Assembly (NCBI GenBank): GCA_009692365.1
Contig: SHZJ01000010.1
Location: forward strand, 1 to 64,000
Direction: 5' to 3'
DNA: 64,000 nt
Source of the DNA: Gammaproteobacteria bacterium
GTDB taxonomy: Bacteria > Pseudomonadota > Gammaproteobacteria > Ga0077536
Below the pieces are notes generated by a model that did not search any database, had not been told where the DNA came from, and saw nothing but the letters and a program-made list of their open reading frames with translations. The position numbers and the translations under genes are program-made. This document shows positions 27,637 through 37,401 of this stretch, piece after piece. The number at the start of each line of letters is the position of its first letter. Positions within the stretch are counted from its first letter, which is position 1.

Positions 27637-28146
27637 CTACGCCGGCACCACCCGGGTAGTGAGGGTCGTTGGTACGGGCTGGCTGAGCATATCGAGTACG
27701 GGACAATGCGCGTTCACCGCCGCCGTGAGCCGGGCGAGGTCGGTGGGTGAGGCGCTAGAGGTCAGGGTGATATTCACCCGGAGGGCGCCGAAACCCGGCC
27801 GCACGGTGTCATCCAGCGCGAAGAATCCGCGAAAATCGATATCGCCTTCCACGCTCGCCGCAACCCCCGCTAAGGGGATCGCCAGCGCCGTGGCGAACGC
27901 GCGGTAGGTAATTTCCTGACAGGTGCCCAACGCCGCCAGCACCAGTTCGACGGGTGTCGGGCCCCGATCGCTGCCGCCGATGCCGCTCGGCTCGTCCACG
28001 GTGAGGCTGTGGTGGCGCACACTCACGGCGGAGTGAAACCCCTCCTGGAGGGCCGAGTCGCTGCGAAACGTTACGCGGGCGCGGGCCGGCTCGGTGCCAA
28101 ACGTTTGCGTGGTGCGGGCAATAGCCGCGTGTAAGTCGGTGTTCAT
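27637..28146 (-). CDS. OsmC/Ohr family protein
   Basis: This 169-residue protein has the OsmC-like pattern: SVRHHSLTVDEPSGIGGSDRGPTPVELVLAALGTCQEITY, with one active-site cysteine in GTCQE, and a second near the C terminus in NAHCPVLDML. Such proteins reduce organic hydroperoxides using thiols. The protein is complete with a normal length. It runs divergently from the LLM gene. Confidence 0.88.
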   Translation of the reverse strand: MNTDLHAAIARTTQTFGTEPARARVTFRSDSALQEGFHSAVSVRHHSLTVDEPSGIGGSDRGPTPVELVLAALGTCQEITYRAFATALAIPLAGVAASVEGDIDFRGFFALDDTVRPGFGALRVNITLTSSASPTDLARLTAAVNAHCPVLDMLSQPVPTTLTTRVVPA

Positions 28147-28281
28147 CGGGGGCGTGTCCTCGGCTGTGGCAGGGCGGCCAGTCGGTGTCCCTGCGGGGGA
28201 ACGGCGGGCATTTTGGCTTGGGCTAGCGCACCCATTCCGGCCTCATCTTGCGCTGGCAGAAACTCATAAGGAATCCCTCGA

Positions 28282-29316
28282 ATGGTGCCCCGCAAACGCA
28301 TCGGCCTCATGTTGTGGCCCGCCCCCGGCCTGGACGCCGACTTCGCGCGCGGGCGCTGGGCGGAGCAGGTCGGTTTTGATGATGTCTGGCTGCCGGATGC
28401 GGAGGGTATGCAAGATCCTATTGCGCTGGCCGCCACGCTGGCGGTCTCGACCCGGCGGGTGCGCATTTGTACCGGCGTGGTGCCGGTGTTCAACCGTCCG
28501 GCGCCCATTCTGGCGACCAGCGTGAGCGTTATCGCCCACCACGCCCCGGGGCGCTTCGTGTTGGGGTTGGGCTCCTCGACCGGCAATATGGTGGAGCGCT
28601 GGTACGGCGTGCCGTTCCAGCGTCCGCTGACCCACGTGCGGGAATATGTGCAGCTGCTGCGCCAAATTTTTGCCGGGGAGAAGACCGCTTTTGCCGGTGC
28701 GTGCCTGCGCAGCCACGGCTTTCGTTTACAGACGCTACCCCAGCCGGCGGTGCCGCTGCATGTGGGCGCGATGGGCCCCCGCATGCTGCAGCTGGCGGGC
28801 GAACTGGCCGACGGCGTGGTGCTCAACGACTTCACGCCCCCGGACCGACTGGCGTTTGCCATGGAGCAACTCGACGTCGGCGCACGGCGCGGGGGGCGGC
28901 GCGTGGAAGACCTCGAAATCGTTAAGCGCCGAGCGTATATCGTGACGTCCAACGCCGCTGAAAACGCCGCCGCCCGCGAATTTTTTCGCCGTTATTTCGC
29001 GTTCTATGCGTCAGCACCCGCCTATCAGGAGGTCATGTTGCAGCTGGGTTACGCCGCGGCGGTGGCGGAAATTCGCGCCGGCTACGCGGGGCGCGACCGC
29101 GCGCGGGTGACGGCGGCCATTAGCGACGACATGGTGTCGCGTATTTTTCTGTTTGGCTCGGCCGAGCAATGCCACGCGCAGGCGCGCGCCGACTACGCCG
29201 CGGGCATCGGCGCGCTTGCCATGAGCCCGCAGGCCGCCACCGCCGAGGCGTTCGCACGCTCGGCCGGCGTGTTTGCCGCGGCGGCGTTTAACCCCGCAGC
29301 GCCGGCAGGTGGCTGA
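28282..29316 (+). CDS. LLM-class flavin-dependent oxidoreductase
   Basis: This 344-residue luciferase-like TIM-barrel protein has RIGLMLWPAPGL, DDVWLPDAEGMQDPIALAA, RVRICTGVVPVFNRPAPILA, RFVLGLGSSTG and PLHVGAMGPRMLQLAGELADGVVL, matching F420/FMN-dependent LLM enzymes. AAGGAAT lies eight bases before the ATG at 28282. It is adjacent to OsmC and the CocE-like hydrolase genes but on a different strand from both. The substrate is unknown. Confidence 0.86.
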   Translation: MVPRKRIGLMLWPAPGLDADFARGRWAEQVGFDDVWLPDAEGMQDPIALAATLAVSTRRVRICTGVVPVFNRPAPILATSVSVIAHHAPGRFVLGLGSSTGNMVERWYGVPFQRPLTHVREYVQLLRQIFAGEKTAFAGACLRSHGFRLQTLPQPAVPLHVGAMGPRMLQLAGELADGVVLNDFTPPDRLAFAMEQLDVGARRGGRRVEDLEIVKRRAYIVTSNAAENAAAREFFRRYFAFYASAPAYQEVMLQLGYAAAVAEIRAGYAGRDRARVTAAISDDMVSRIFLFGSAEQCHAQARADYAAGIGALAMSPQAATAEAFARSAGVFAAAAFNPAAPAGG

Positions 29317-29439
29317 GCGCAGCCCACCGGGTGGTCGACGCACGCTGGGGTGCCGACTAAAAATCCAGCGGCCGCGCCGCGCGCCCTCACCGGCAACGCC
29401 CGCTGCGACGCTGGTGGCCGAGGACTCGCCCGTCAGTGC

Positions 29440-31164
29440 CTAGCCGCGCGCAATCACCGGCAATACCAGATGCGACGCCTGCTGCGCGCTGTGCAGCACG
29501 CTGTTGGTGGCGAGCTTAAAGTCGGCCTCGGTTTCGCGCGCGATCACCCCGCCGGTATTGGTGTTGCGGTCAAAGCGCGGAAAATTTGAGCTGGCGACCT
29601 CCAGCCGCATCCGATGGCCGGCACGAAACACGTTGGATGTCGCCACGAGGTCGATTTCGATGCAATAAACTTCGCCGGGCACCAGCAGCTTTGGGGTGCT
29701 GCAGCCCTCGCGATAACGCGCCCGTAGAATGCCGTCGGTGAGAATGATGGCGCGTCCGTCCGGGTGGACGTCCACCAGTTTGCCGGTGAAGTCGGTATCG
29801 AGCGCGGATGAAGTCACATACAGCACCAGCCGTACCGGGCCGGTGACCTCCAGATCGGCCGCGAGCACCGCACTGGTGTAGCACAGCACATCGGCGCGTT
29901 CCTCCACAGCGCGTTGGTCGCGCGGGCCCGCGTTGGCGGCTACGAACAGCCCCGGCAGGAAGGTCGCGCCGCCGACGGTAGGCACCGGATTGCGGGGGTC
30001 GTAGAGGTAGGTGTCGGCCGGCTCGGCGCCCGGCGCGGTGGTCGACAACTCGCCGTCGGCGGATTGACTCCCCGCGCAACCGCCACTGTGCAGATACCAC
30101 GCCTGCCACTGCGTATCGGGCAACGGCCAGGCCGCTTCTTCGCGCCACACATCCGGCCCCATCACAAAGATTTTGACCGGCGGTTCTTGCGGTACGCCGT
30201 TGGCGATGCCCTTCAGAAAGTGGTCAAACCAGCGAATTTGGGCGGCGGTCACATCGGCCACACCGTCGTGCGCCAGCAGGCCAAAGTTACGCTCGGCATA
30301 CACCCCACCGTTATAGCCATGGACCCACGGCCCGATGATGAGTTTTTGCGTCGTGCGCGCTTGCATCGCCGTGTAATTGGCCAACGTGCCGCCGAGGAAA
30401 AGGTCATACCAGCCGCCAAAATTTAGCGCCGGCACGGTGATTTTGTCGTAATGCTCGCACGGCGCTGCGGCGCGCCAGTAGTCGTCGTAATCCGGATGGG
30501 CCAGCCAATCTGCGACATAGGGGGTGAGCGCAGCCACTTCCGGCAGGTCGCACAACGGCAGGTGCGAGTAGTTGATCGCCACGCGGTCGGCGGCGGCCAG
30601 TGCGGCCCCCACCAGGGTGCCCGCCGCCTCCCCCCGGGTGAGTCGCCGCACGGCTTCGGCCACGCCGAAAGTCACGCTCGCCCACTGCAACATGAAACCC
30701 AGCTGGAACGCGCCCCCTTGATAGGTCCACTTCTCGTAGTACTGGTCGGTGGTGATAAAAGGCGCGATGGCCTTGAGCGCGGGCGGGGCGAGGCTGGCCG
30801 CGAGCCACTGCGTGGCGCCGTAGTAAGAGGCCCCCATCATGCCCACCACACCCGTACACCAGGGCTGCGCGGCGGCCCACGCGATGGCGTCCGCGCCGTC
30901 TTCCGCCTCCTGAAAATAAGGGCTGAATTCGCCCTCCGAAGCCCAGGTTCCCCGGCAGTCCTGCACCACCACCGCGTAGCCCGCCTGTGCCACGCGCAGG
31001 ATGTCGCCGGAGAGAAACAACAGCACCGGCTGCTCTTTGTTGTAGGGCAAGCGCAGCATCACCGCCGGATAGCGGCCATCGCCCACCGGCCGATACACAT
31101 CGCTCGCCAATAAGACGCCGTCGCGCATCGCAACCTGGAGGTTCTTCTCGATGGTCAGTGACAT
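29440..31164 (-). CDS. CocE/NonD-family hydrolase (X-Pro dipeptidyl-peptidase fold)
   Basis: This 574-residue hydrolase has an N-terminal catalytic domain (MSLTIEKNLQVAMRDGVLLASDVYRP, VVVQDCRGTWASEGEFSPY) with the nucleophile in GMMGASYYGATQW. Its C-terminal jelly-roll domain (VTGPVRLVLYVTSSALDTDFT, FRAGHRMRLEVASSNFPRFDRN) is of the CocE/NonD type. Family members cleave esters and amides such as cocaine or glutaryl-7-ACA. The ATG at 31164 gives the usual N terminus; upstream frame sequence is low-complexity. Confidence 0.9.
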   Translation of the reverse strand: MSLTIEKNLQVAMRDGVLLASDVYRPVGDGRYPAVMLRLPYNKEQPVLLFLSGDILRVAQAGYAVVVQDCRGTWASEGEFSPYFQEAEDGADAIAWAAAQPWCTGVVGMMGASYYGATQWLAASLAPPALKAIAPFITTDQYYEKWTYQGGAFQLGFMLQWASVTFGVAEAVRRLTRGEAAGTLVGAALAAADRVAINYSHLPLCDLPEVAALTPYVADWLAHPDYDDYWRAAAPCEHYDKITVPALNFGGWYDLFLGGTLANYTAMQARTTQKLIIGPWVHGYNGGVYAERNFGLLAHDGVADVTAAQIRWFDHFLKGIANGVPQEPPVKIFVMGPDVWREEAAWPLPDTQWQAWYLHSGGCAGSQSADGELSTTAPGAEPADTYLYDPRNPVPTVGGATFLPGLFVAANAGPRDQRAVEERADVLCYTSAVLAADLEVTGPVRLVLYVTSSALDTDFTGKLVDVHPDGRAIILTDGILRARYREGCSTPKLLVPGEVYCIEIDLVATSNVFRAGHRMRLEVASSNFPRFDRNTNTGGVIARETEADFKLATNSVLHSAQQASHLVLPVIARG

Positions 31165-31384
31165 GTTGTTTCCCCGTGGTGGTGGTTTATTTTTTTGTGA
31201 GATTCCAGGCGCTCTGGCGCCCCAGATGGGACGCGCTGCCGTGCGCGCACCCCCGCACCCGCGGCACGCCTGCGACCCGCCAGACCCTGCCAGATTAGCC
31301 CCAAAGTCCGGCGGGCGCCCGGCGGGCCGCGTGACGACCCGCGGCGGTAGACTCCCTGCCATTCCTCTCCTAAGGTGGCGTCGC

Positions 31385-32137
31385 ATGAAACTCCAACAAC
31401 GCATCGCGCTCATCACCGGCAGCAGTTCGGGCATCGGGCGGGGGGTGGCGCTGGCTTTCGCTGCACAGGGTGCGGATGTGGTGATCAATTACCCCAGTGC
31501 GGCGGAGTTGACGGCCGCCACGCAGGTGGCCGTCGGGGTGCGCGCGCTGGGCCGGCAGGCGCTGCTGGTGCAGGCAGATGTGAGCGTGGAGGACGAGGCG
31601 CGTGCGCTGGTGGCGGCGGGCGTCGCGGCGTTTGGCCGGCTGGATATTCTGGTCAACAACGCGGGCATAGCGCTCGCTGGGCTGGTGCATGAACTCGAAG
31701 CGGCGCGGTGGGACCGGGTGATCGCCGTGCACCTGCGCGGCACTTTTCTGATGACCCGCGAGGTGCTGCCGCAGATGTATGCCCGGGGCCACGGCCGCAT
31801 CATCAACACCGCCTCGCAGTTGGCCCACAAGGGTGCGCCGGGCTTTAGCGCTTATACGGCGGCCAAAGGCGCCATCTTGTCCTTTACCCGCACCATCGCG
31901 CTGGAAATTGGTGCGCGCGATATCACCATCAACTGCGTGGCCCCGGGTGCCACCCGTACGCCCATGCTGGACGACGTGTCACCCGCAGTGCTGGAGGCCA
32001 TCCGTTTGGCCATTCCGTTAGGCCGTCTCGCCGAGGTAGAAGACATCGTGCCGAGCTATGTTTTTCTCGCCTCGGAGGAGGCGCGGCACTACCAAGGCCA
32101 GTGTCTCAGCCCCAACGGGGGGGATGTGTTCTTGTAG
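31385..32137 (+). CDS. SDR family NAD(P)-dependent oxidoreductase
   Basis: This 250-residue short-chain dehydrogenase has the cofactor motif TGSSSGIGRG (11-20), the NNAG motif in LDILVNNAGIAL, and the catalytic Ser (NTASQLAHKG) and YxxxK (YTAAKGA). CVAPGATRTPML is typical of the classical SDR C-terminal half. It resembles FabG/3-oxoacyl reductases and glucose dehydrogenases, and the substrate is not determined. AAGGTGG precedes the ATG at 31385. Confidence 0.9.
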   Translation: MKLQQRIALITGSSSGIGRGVALAFAAQGADVVINYPSAAELTAATQVAVGVRALGRQALLVQADVSVEDEARALVAAGVAAFGRLDILVNNAGIALAGLVHELEAARWDRVIAVHLRGTFLMTREVLPQMYARGHGRIINTASQLAHKGAPGFSAYTAAKGAILSFTRTIALEIGARDITINCVAPGATRTPMLDDVSPAVLEAIRLAIPLGRLAEVEDIVPSYVFLASEEARHYQGQCLSPNGGDVFL

Positions 32138-32260
32138 GCTCGCAGCTTGGCGGGCCGGCGCTCGCGGCCCCCGCCGACGGGGGGTGGCGGGCGCGTGTTC
32201 CGGCCCCGCCGTCGGCCTCAAAGTGTGGTCGACGGCGCTCGCGCCCGGCCGGCGGCGGGC

Positions 32261-32863
32261 TTAGCTTAGCCGGATATTAAACGACACCGAGACTCGCTCG
32301 CTGTCGGTCGTATTGGGCGTGACCCAATGTTTGAGCCAGCCCGGAAAAAACAGAATGCTGCCTTCGCGGGGTTCCACCTCGTGGATGAAATCTGTCAGCG
32401 GCGTGCCGTCTTTCAGGTCCATATAACAGCGCCACTGCGCGGTGGGGCTGCCTTCGCGGGCGTCGAAGAACTGAATGACGCCCTGTTCACGCTGCTCGAC
32501 CTTGAGATACACCACCCCCGAGAGCACCGCGTCCGGGTGGGTGTGGAGGGCGTTGAAATCCCCGCGTCGATTGACGTTGGCCCACAGGATGCCGTCATCG
32601 AAGCGCTTTTTGACGGAAAACGCCGAGGCAATCTCGTTGCCTAAGGCCATGACGCGGCCGATGAGCCATTGAAATTCGGGGTAGCGGTAGAGGTCGTCCG
32701 GGCTTTGCCAACCACCGAAATTGGTTCTCTGGACCCCCAAGCCCTCGGTGGCAAGCGCTGCAATGCGCGTGAGCATGAGTTCACGACGTTGCGGCCAGTT
32801 GGCCTCTGGGAGGGCTAATTCGTCGCGCCAAACCGGGGTGTAGAACAAACGTGTTTCGTGCAT
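32261..32863 (-). CDS. putative 2OG-Fe(II) oxygenase (TIGR02466 family)
   Basis: This 200-residue protein opens with LFYTPVWRDELALPEAN and continues with ILWANVNRRGDFNALHTHPD, then VLSGVVYLKV. The distal part is LFFPGWLKHWVTPN and ERVSVSFNI. The histidines in HTHPD and LKHWV and the Arg in SERVS fit the double-stranded beta-helix iron centre. It is compact and complete. No partner on the same strand is close. Confidence 0.85.
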   Translation of the reverse strand: MHETRLFYTPVWRDELALPEANWPQRRELMLTRIAALATEGLGVQRTNFGGWQSPDDLYRYPEFQWLIGRVMALGNEIASAFSVKKRFDDGILWANVNRRGDFNALHTHPDAVLSGVVYLKVEQREQGVIQFFDAREGSPTAQWRCYMDLKDGTPLTDFIHEVEPREGSILFFPGWLKHWVTPNTTDSERVSVSFNIRLS

Positions 32864-32994
32864 GGGTGACTCCGCTGCCAGCCGTTGGATTGCAGAATTG
32901 AAAACGTCGCCGAGACACTATACGGAACTGTCGCGGCGGGGAATCCGGGGGCGGGTCAGAGCGGTGAGGCGGTGAGGCGGGTTACGGCGACCGC

Positions 32995-34479
32995 CTAACT
33001 GGGGTGCTCGGTGGCCCAGCTTAGCCCGCGCTCGGCCATTTCGACCGCGCGGAACATGGCCCGACCTTTGTTGAGCGTTTCTTCCCATTCCAGCTGTGGA
33101 ATGGAATCGGCTACCACCCCGCAACCCGCCTGAATGGACAGGCGTCCGTTTTGGATCACCGCGGTGCGAATGGCGATCGCGGTGTCCATATTGCCGTTCC
33201 ACGAGAGATAGCCCACGGCGCCACCGTAGATGCCGCGCTTCGTGGGTTCGAGTTCATCGATGATTTCCATCGCGCGAATTTTGGGTGCACCGGACAGGGT
33301 GCCAACCGGCAGCGTGGCGCGCAGCACATCGATGGCGTCGCAGCCGGCGCGAATTTTGCCCTCCACGTTGGAGGAAATATGCATCACGTGCGAGTAGCGC
33401 TCGATGATCATTTTTTCGGTCACGCGCACCGAGCCGATTTCCGCTACCCGGCCAATATCGTTGCGGCCAAGGTCGATGAGCATCAGGTGCTCGGCGATTT
33501 CTTTGGGGTCCGCCAGTAATTCGGTTTCCAGCGCCAGATCTTCGGCCGGCGTGGCGCCCCGTCGGCGGGTGCCGGCGAGCGGACGGGTGGTGACAATCTC
33601 ACCGTCCAGTCGCACCAAGATTTCGGGCGAGGAGCCGACAATCTGAAAATCGGCCAAATCCATAAAAAACAGATAGGGCGAAGGATTGGTGTGGCGTAAG
33701 GCGCGGTAGACGTCGATCGGGGCCGCGCGCAGCGGCACCGACATCCGCTGCGAAGGCACGACCTGCATGACATCCCCCGCCACAATGTATTGTTTGATGC
33801 GCTCGACCGCCGCTTTAAAAGCCTCTTGGCCGAACTCAGAGGTAAAATCTTCTTCGCTCGGCACCGGCCCGGGGGGTGTCTGCGGGGCGGGTTTAAGCGG
33901 TTGGGCCAGGCGGGCTAGGAGTTCGTCGAGGCGGGCTTCGGCGCGGGCGCGCGCGCCGGTCCGCGCCGGATCGCTGCAGACCACGAGTTCCATTTCACCC
34001 CGGAGGTTGTCGAAGACCACAAATTCATCCGAGAGCATCAGCAGGATGTCAGGGGTGTTGAGGGTGTCGGGCGGGGTGCTCGCAGCTAGGCGTGGCTCTA
34101 CATAACGCACCGTGTCGTAGCCAAAATAACCCACCAGCCCACCGGCAAAACGCGACACCGCCAGCGGGGGCGCGAGCACTCGCGCGTGATATTGGCGCAC
34201 GAATTCTAGCGGGTCTGGGCTGTCCAGACGCTCGATGGTGATCCCATCTTGGATGATGCTGACGTGGCTGCCGCGCACGCTGAGGATGCGCCGTGCGGGT
34301 AGGCCGATGATGGAATAACGGCCCCATTTTTCGCCGCCCTGCACGGACTCCAACAGGTAGCTGAACGGCCCGGCCGCCAATTTGAGATAAACGCTCAGCG
34401 GGGTGTCTAAGTCGGCCAGTACGCGCCGTGAGACGGGCAAGCGATTGTAGACGGGCGCAAGGGGCTTGGGTGTTGGCAT
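32995..34479 (-). CDS. trpE: anthranilate synthase component I
   Basis: This 494-residue enzyme makes anthranilate from chorismate, with TrpG supplying ammonia. The N-terminal part ([23 protein letters not shown]) contains the LLESV tryptophan-feedback element. The catalytic part has [42 protein letters not shown]-type [10 protein letters not shown] and [32 protein letters not shown]. The [21 protein letters not shown] and [10 protein letters not shown] stretches match full-length TrpE. trpG and trpD do not follow. The start is placed at 34479 because of the family alignment, but no strong ribosome site is visible. Confidence 0.96.
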   Translation of the reverse strand: MPTPKPLAPVYNRLPVSRRVLADLDTPLSVYLKLAAGPFSYLLESVQGGEKWGRYSIIGLPARRILSVRGSHVSIIQDGITIERLDSPDPLEFVRQYHARVLAPPLAVSRFAGGLVGYFGYDTVRYVEPRLAASTPPDTLNTPDILLMLSDEFVVFDNLRGEMELVVCSDPARTGARARAEARLDELLARLAQPLKPAPQTPPGPVPSEEDFTSEFGQEAFKAAVERIKQYIVAGDVMQVVPSQRMSVPLRAAPIDVYRALRHTNPSPYLFFMDLADFQIVGSSPEILVRLDGEIVTTRPLAGTRRRGATPAEDLALETELLADPKEIAEHLMLIDLGRNDIGRVAEIGSVRVTEKMIIERYSHVMHISSNVEGKIRAGCDAIDVLRATLPVGTLSGAPKIRAMEIIDELEPTKRGIYGGAVGYLSWNGNMDTAIAIRTAVIQNGRLSIQAGCGVVADSIPQLEWEETLNKGRAMFRAVEMAERGLSWATEHPS

Positions 34480-34814
34480 GGCAAACTGGGGCCGCGGCGG
34501 GGCCCATCCAGCAGAGTGAGGCGCAAGCCTAGAGCACGCGTCGGGGCCGCGCAACCGCACCCGCCGCGCCGCGAAAGCCCGGGCGCAAACCCTCGCTGCG
34601 CGCGGCGCTGGGGCGAGAATGCGGGGGATGCTCAGGAGGGTAGTGAGGGGCGGTGCGCGCGTCGGCGGGCGATTATCTGGCCCGGCGGCTGGTCGACCCA
34701 AGGCGCGCTGGCCAGTAGTCCGTCTGGCGTGCGTGGACGGTGGCTGGAAAATCGGCGTGAAGGGTCGCTGGGCACAGCGCGCCGTTGGTGCGTCCGGGGA
34801 TTAGGTCTGGGGCC
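34480..34814. other. non-coding stretch upstream of trpE
   Basis: This 335-base GC-rich spacer contains no recognisable gene. I looked for a trp leader peptide with adjacent tryptophan codons and found none. A long N-terminal frame extends trpE into it, but this is not supported by a start site. Confidence 0.4.
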
Positions 34815-35024
34815 TCAACCGGTCAGGCTAGTGTCGCTCGTGTAGAACAGCCCTTTGAGCTGCTGATTGGGCGCTATCTCGAGACGCAGCAGCACCCGCG
34901 CGCCCAGCTTGCGGGCGCGTTCGAAGACCTCATCAGAGGTGCTAAAAGCCACGAATTGGCCATTCAGGTCGTGGAACCCTGCAAAGCGTGCGATGCGCGC
35001 GTCAAACGAGTTCAGAGTTTTCAT
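34815..35024 (-). CDS. small hypothetical protein (about 69 aa)
   Basis: A 69-residue protein starts MKTLNSFDARIARFAGFHDL and continues with FVAFSTSDEVFERARKLGARVLLR. GGAGGAG precedes the ATG at 35024 by six bases, an unusually strong start, and the composition is balanced and soluble, not like random GC-rich sequence. I recognise no family. An ATG at 35039 would be longer but lies inside the ribosome-site region. Confidence 0.6.
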   Translation of the reverse strand: MKTLNSFDARIARFAGFHDLNGQFVAFSTSDEVFERARKLGARVLLRLEIAPNQQLKGLFYTSDTSLTG

Positions 35025-35182
35025 TGAGGACTCCTCCAAGGGCCGTTTGCGGGTGCTCGGGACCTACCAGCCCGGCGCTTGCGCCACCTTAAAGTGGTCG
35101 ACGCTGGAGGTGATAGCGGCGGTCCTGACAGGCGCTGAACCCTCTAAAAACTTTTTCTGTGATGCAGTTCGCGCTGCCCGCT

Positions 35183-36220
35183 TTAGCGCGGCTCGAGGGG
35201 GACGGGTGGTGGGCCGTAAGGGCGCGCCAAGGCTTCACCGACGAACACCCCTTGGCCGGGCCACGCGACGCTTTTCCAATAGGCCTCCAGCGCGGTATCG
35301 CCCGCAAGATAAGCCGCCATCAGGAGGCCGGGAGAGGGAAATTTCTGCGGGAAATTGCACGGTTCTAGCACCGTGCCGTAGCTCGCCGTGGCCCCCGCTT
35401 CCAGCCAGCGCAGGGCGCTCATTTGGTCGCTGGCGCGGAAGTCGCCGCCACACGCGGTGAGATGGTCGGCGATCGCCCCGGGTAGGAAGCCTAGGGTCTC
35501 CAAATAGGGCACTTGGAGGGTGCCGGTAAAATAGAACAGCACATCGTGGCGGTCGCGAATGCCGGCGCTGCGCTCGATGCTCACCGGGATGCGCTGCCCC
35601 AGTGCCGTTTGTACGGCCGGGGACAGCGGCGCGCGGGTGTTGCGCGCGGCCTCCTGCGTGATCACCAAATACGCCCGTCCGCGCGGCGCCAGCCCGTCGC
35701 TGCGCACGCCGCGGTCGATCAGCGCGCGCGCGTTCGCAAGGCTTTCCGCCGCCAGCATCATGCTGGGATAGAGTTGGAAATCGCGCTGGGGCTTGCCCGC
35801 GCCAGCGGCATAGTAGGGGTTGGGCGCCGTGGGCTGACACCCGTCCGCACAATAGCGAGGGTTGTAGCCCAACGCGAAGGCGGTGGTGACGGACTGGCAG
35901 CCAACCCGGTAAGGGTAGCGCCAGGCGAGCGCATAGCCTTCGATGCCCTGCGTGGTGTGCATCCGCGCCTTGATGAAGGCGATCTCGAACACAGCTGGGG
36001 TAAGCGCCGGCTGGGGCACGCCCAGCGCGACGTGCACGATATTGGCGGCAGGAATTCCCCTCTACACCCGGTAGTACTCGCCTATCGCCAGGCTCTGCGG
36101 GTCGTCGTCGTTGACGATGACCGCCAGTTCGCTCGCCGTGATGGCCGCCAGTGCGCCGGCGGAGGATAGGCCTAGCGCCAGCGCCCCAAGTGCGGCGAGC
36201 AGGCCGGGACGGGTGCTCAG
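35183..36220 (-). pseudogene. TIGR03790-family protein with in-frame stop
   Basis: Downstream of 36037 an open frame shows the TIGR03790 family pattern: GYNPRYCADGCQ, PYYAAGAGKP, ALIDRGVRSDGLAPRGRAYLVIT, then SALRWLEAGATASYGTVLEPCNFPQKFPSPG and EAYWKSVAWPGQGVFVGE. Upstream in the same frame, LAALGALALGLSSAGALA (signal peptide) and SELAVIVNDDDPQSLAIGEYYRV continue the same protein, then a TAG at 36062-36064 interrupts YYRV*RGIPAANIVHV. The family normally has an unbroken YY...KRGIPAANI. The start is also unclear: only a CTG at 36220, overlapping the stop of the upstream VWA gene, lies in the right place. It may be a damaged gene or a sequencing error. Confidence 0.7.
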
Positions 36221-37401
36221 CGAGATTTCTTAAGCGCCTTCATCGCGCGACTCAGGCCATCGATGGTCAGCGGAAACATGCGCTCGGAGAGGAGGGTCTT
36301 GATCACACCGATCGAGGGGATATAACCCCAGTGCTCCTCCGGTTGTGGGTTGAGCCACACCGCGTGCGGATACAGGGCGAGCAGCCGTGCCATCCACGTC
36401 GCACCCGTTTCTTCGTTCCAGTGCTCGATGCTACCGCCCACCGCCATCACCTCATAAGGGCTCATGGTCGCATCGCCCACGAAAACCACCTTGTGGTCCG
36501 GGCTGTATTTGTTCATTAACTGCGTGGTGGGAAAACGCAGATTGGCGCGCATGAGGTTGTCGCGCCAGACGGTTTCGTACACAAAATTATGAAAGTAGAA
36601 ATGCTCTAAGTGTTTGAACTCGGTGCGGGTGGCCGAGAACAATTCCGCGCAAACTTTAACGTGCGGGTCCATGGAGCCGCCCACGTCCAGAAACAGCAGC
36701 AGCTTGGTGGCGTTGCGCCGTTCCGCCACCATTTTGATGTCCAGCATCCCCGCTCGGCGTGCCGTACAGCGGATAGTGTCGTCGATATCGAGTTCTTCTT
36801 CGGCGCCTTCGCGCGCGAACTGCCGTAGTTTGCGCAACGCCACCTTGATATTGCGGGTGCCAAGTTCTACTTGGTCGTCGAGATTGCGGTATTCACGCTT
36901 ATCCCACACTTTGACGGCCCGGCCTTGGCGACCTTTGGATTCTCCAATGCGCACGCCTTCTGGGTTGTAGCCGTTGGAGCCGAACGGCGAAGTACCGCCG
37001 GTGCCGATCCATTTGTTGCCCCCGTGGTGCTCGCCTTTCTGCTCTTCTAGGCGTTTTTTGAGGGTCTCCATGAGCTTTTCCCAGCCCCCGAGACTTTCAA
37101 TTTTCTGTTTTTCTTCCTCGGTGAGGTTGAGTTCCTGCTGCTTGCGCAGCCAGTCCAAGGGGAACTCACCCAGAATTTCTTCAAACACCGTCTGCTTGCC
37201 GCTGATGTAGTCCCCAAAGACTTGGTCAAAACGGTCGAAGAAGCGCTCGTCTTTCACCAAGGTACAACGGGCGAGGAAATAGAATTCTTCCACGCTAAAC
37301 GCCGCGAGGTGCGCTTCCAGGCCGCGCAGGAGGGTCAGATATTCGGTCAGCGAGACCGGGATCTGCACCTTGCGTAGCCGATAGAAAAGATCAGTTAGCA
37401 C
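36217..37401 (-). CDS. von Willebrand factor A (CoxE-like) domain protein
   Basis: This 394-residue protein has a helical N-terminal part (KVQIPVSLTEYLTLLRGLEA) and a C-terminal VWA domain with the metal-binding motif FLDVGGSMDPHVKV. The TKLLLFLDVGGSM site lacks only the second serine of a classic DxSxS (it reads D-x-G-x-S). It is coded right after a MoxR ATPase whose stop overlaps its start by 11 bases. MoxR/VWA pairs act as chaperones for metal insertion or complex assembly. Confidence 0.88.
   Translation of the reverse strand: MLTDLFYRLRKVQIPVSLTEYLTLLRGLEAHLAAFSVEEFYFLARCTLVKDERFFDRFDQVFGDYISGKQTVFEEILGEFPLDWLRKQQELNLTEEEKQKIESLGGWEKLMETLKKRLEEQKGEHHGGNKWIGTGGTSPFGSNGYNPEGVRIGESKGRQGRAVKVWDKREYRNLDDQVELGTRNIKVALRKLRQFAREGAEEELDIDDTIRCTARRAGMLDIKMVAERRNATKLLLFLDVGGSMDPHVKVCAELFSATRTEFKHLEHFYFHNFVYETVWRDNLMRANLRFPTTQLMNKYSPDHKVVFVGDATMSPYEVMAVGGSIEHWNEETGATWMARLLALYPHAVWLNPQPEEHWGYIPSIGVIKTLLSERMFPLTIDGLSRAMKALKKSR

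Noticed and set aside
34480..34814. trp leader peptide/attenuator before trpE
   Set aside because: No tandem tryptophan codons or terminator/antiterminator stems were found.
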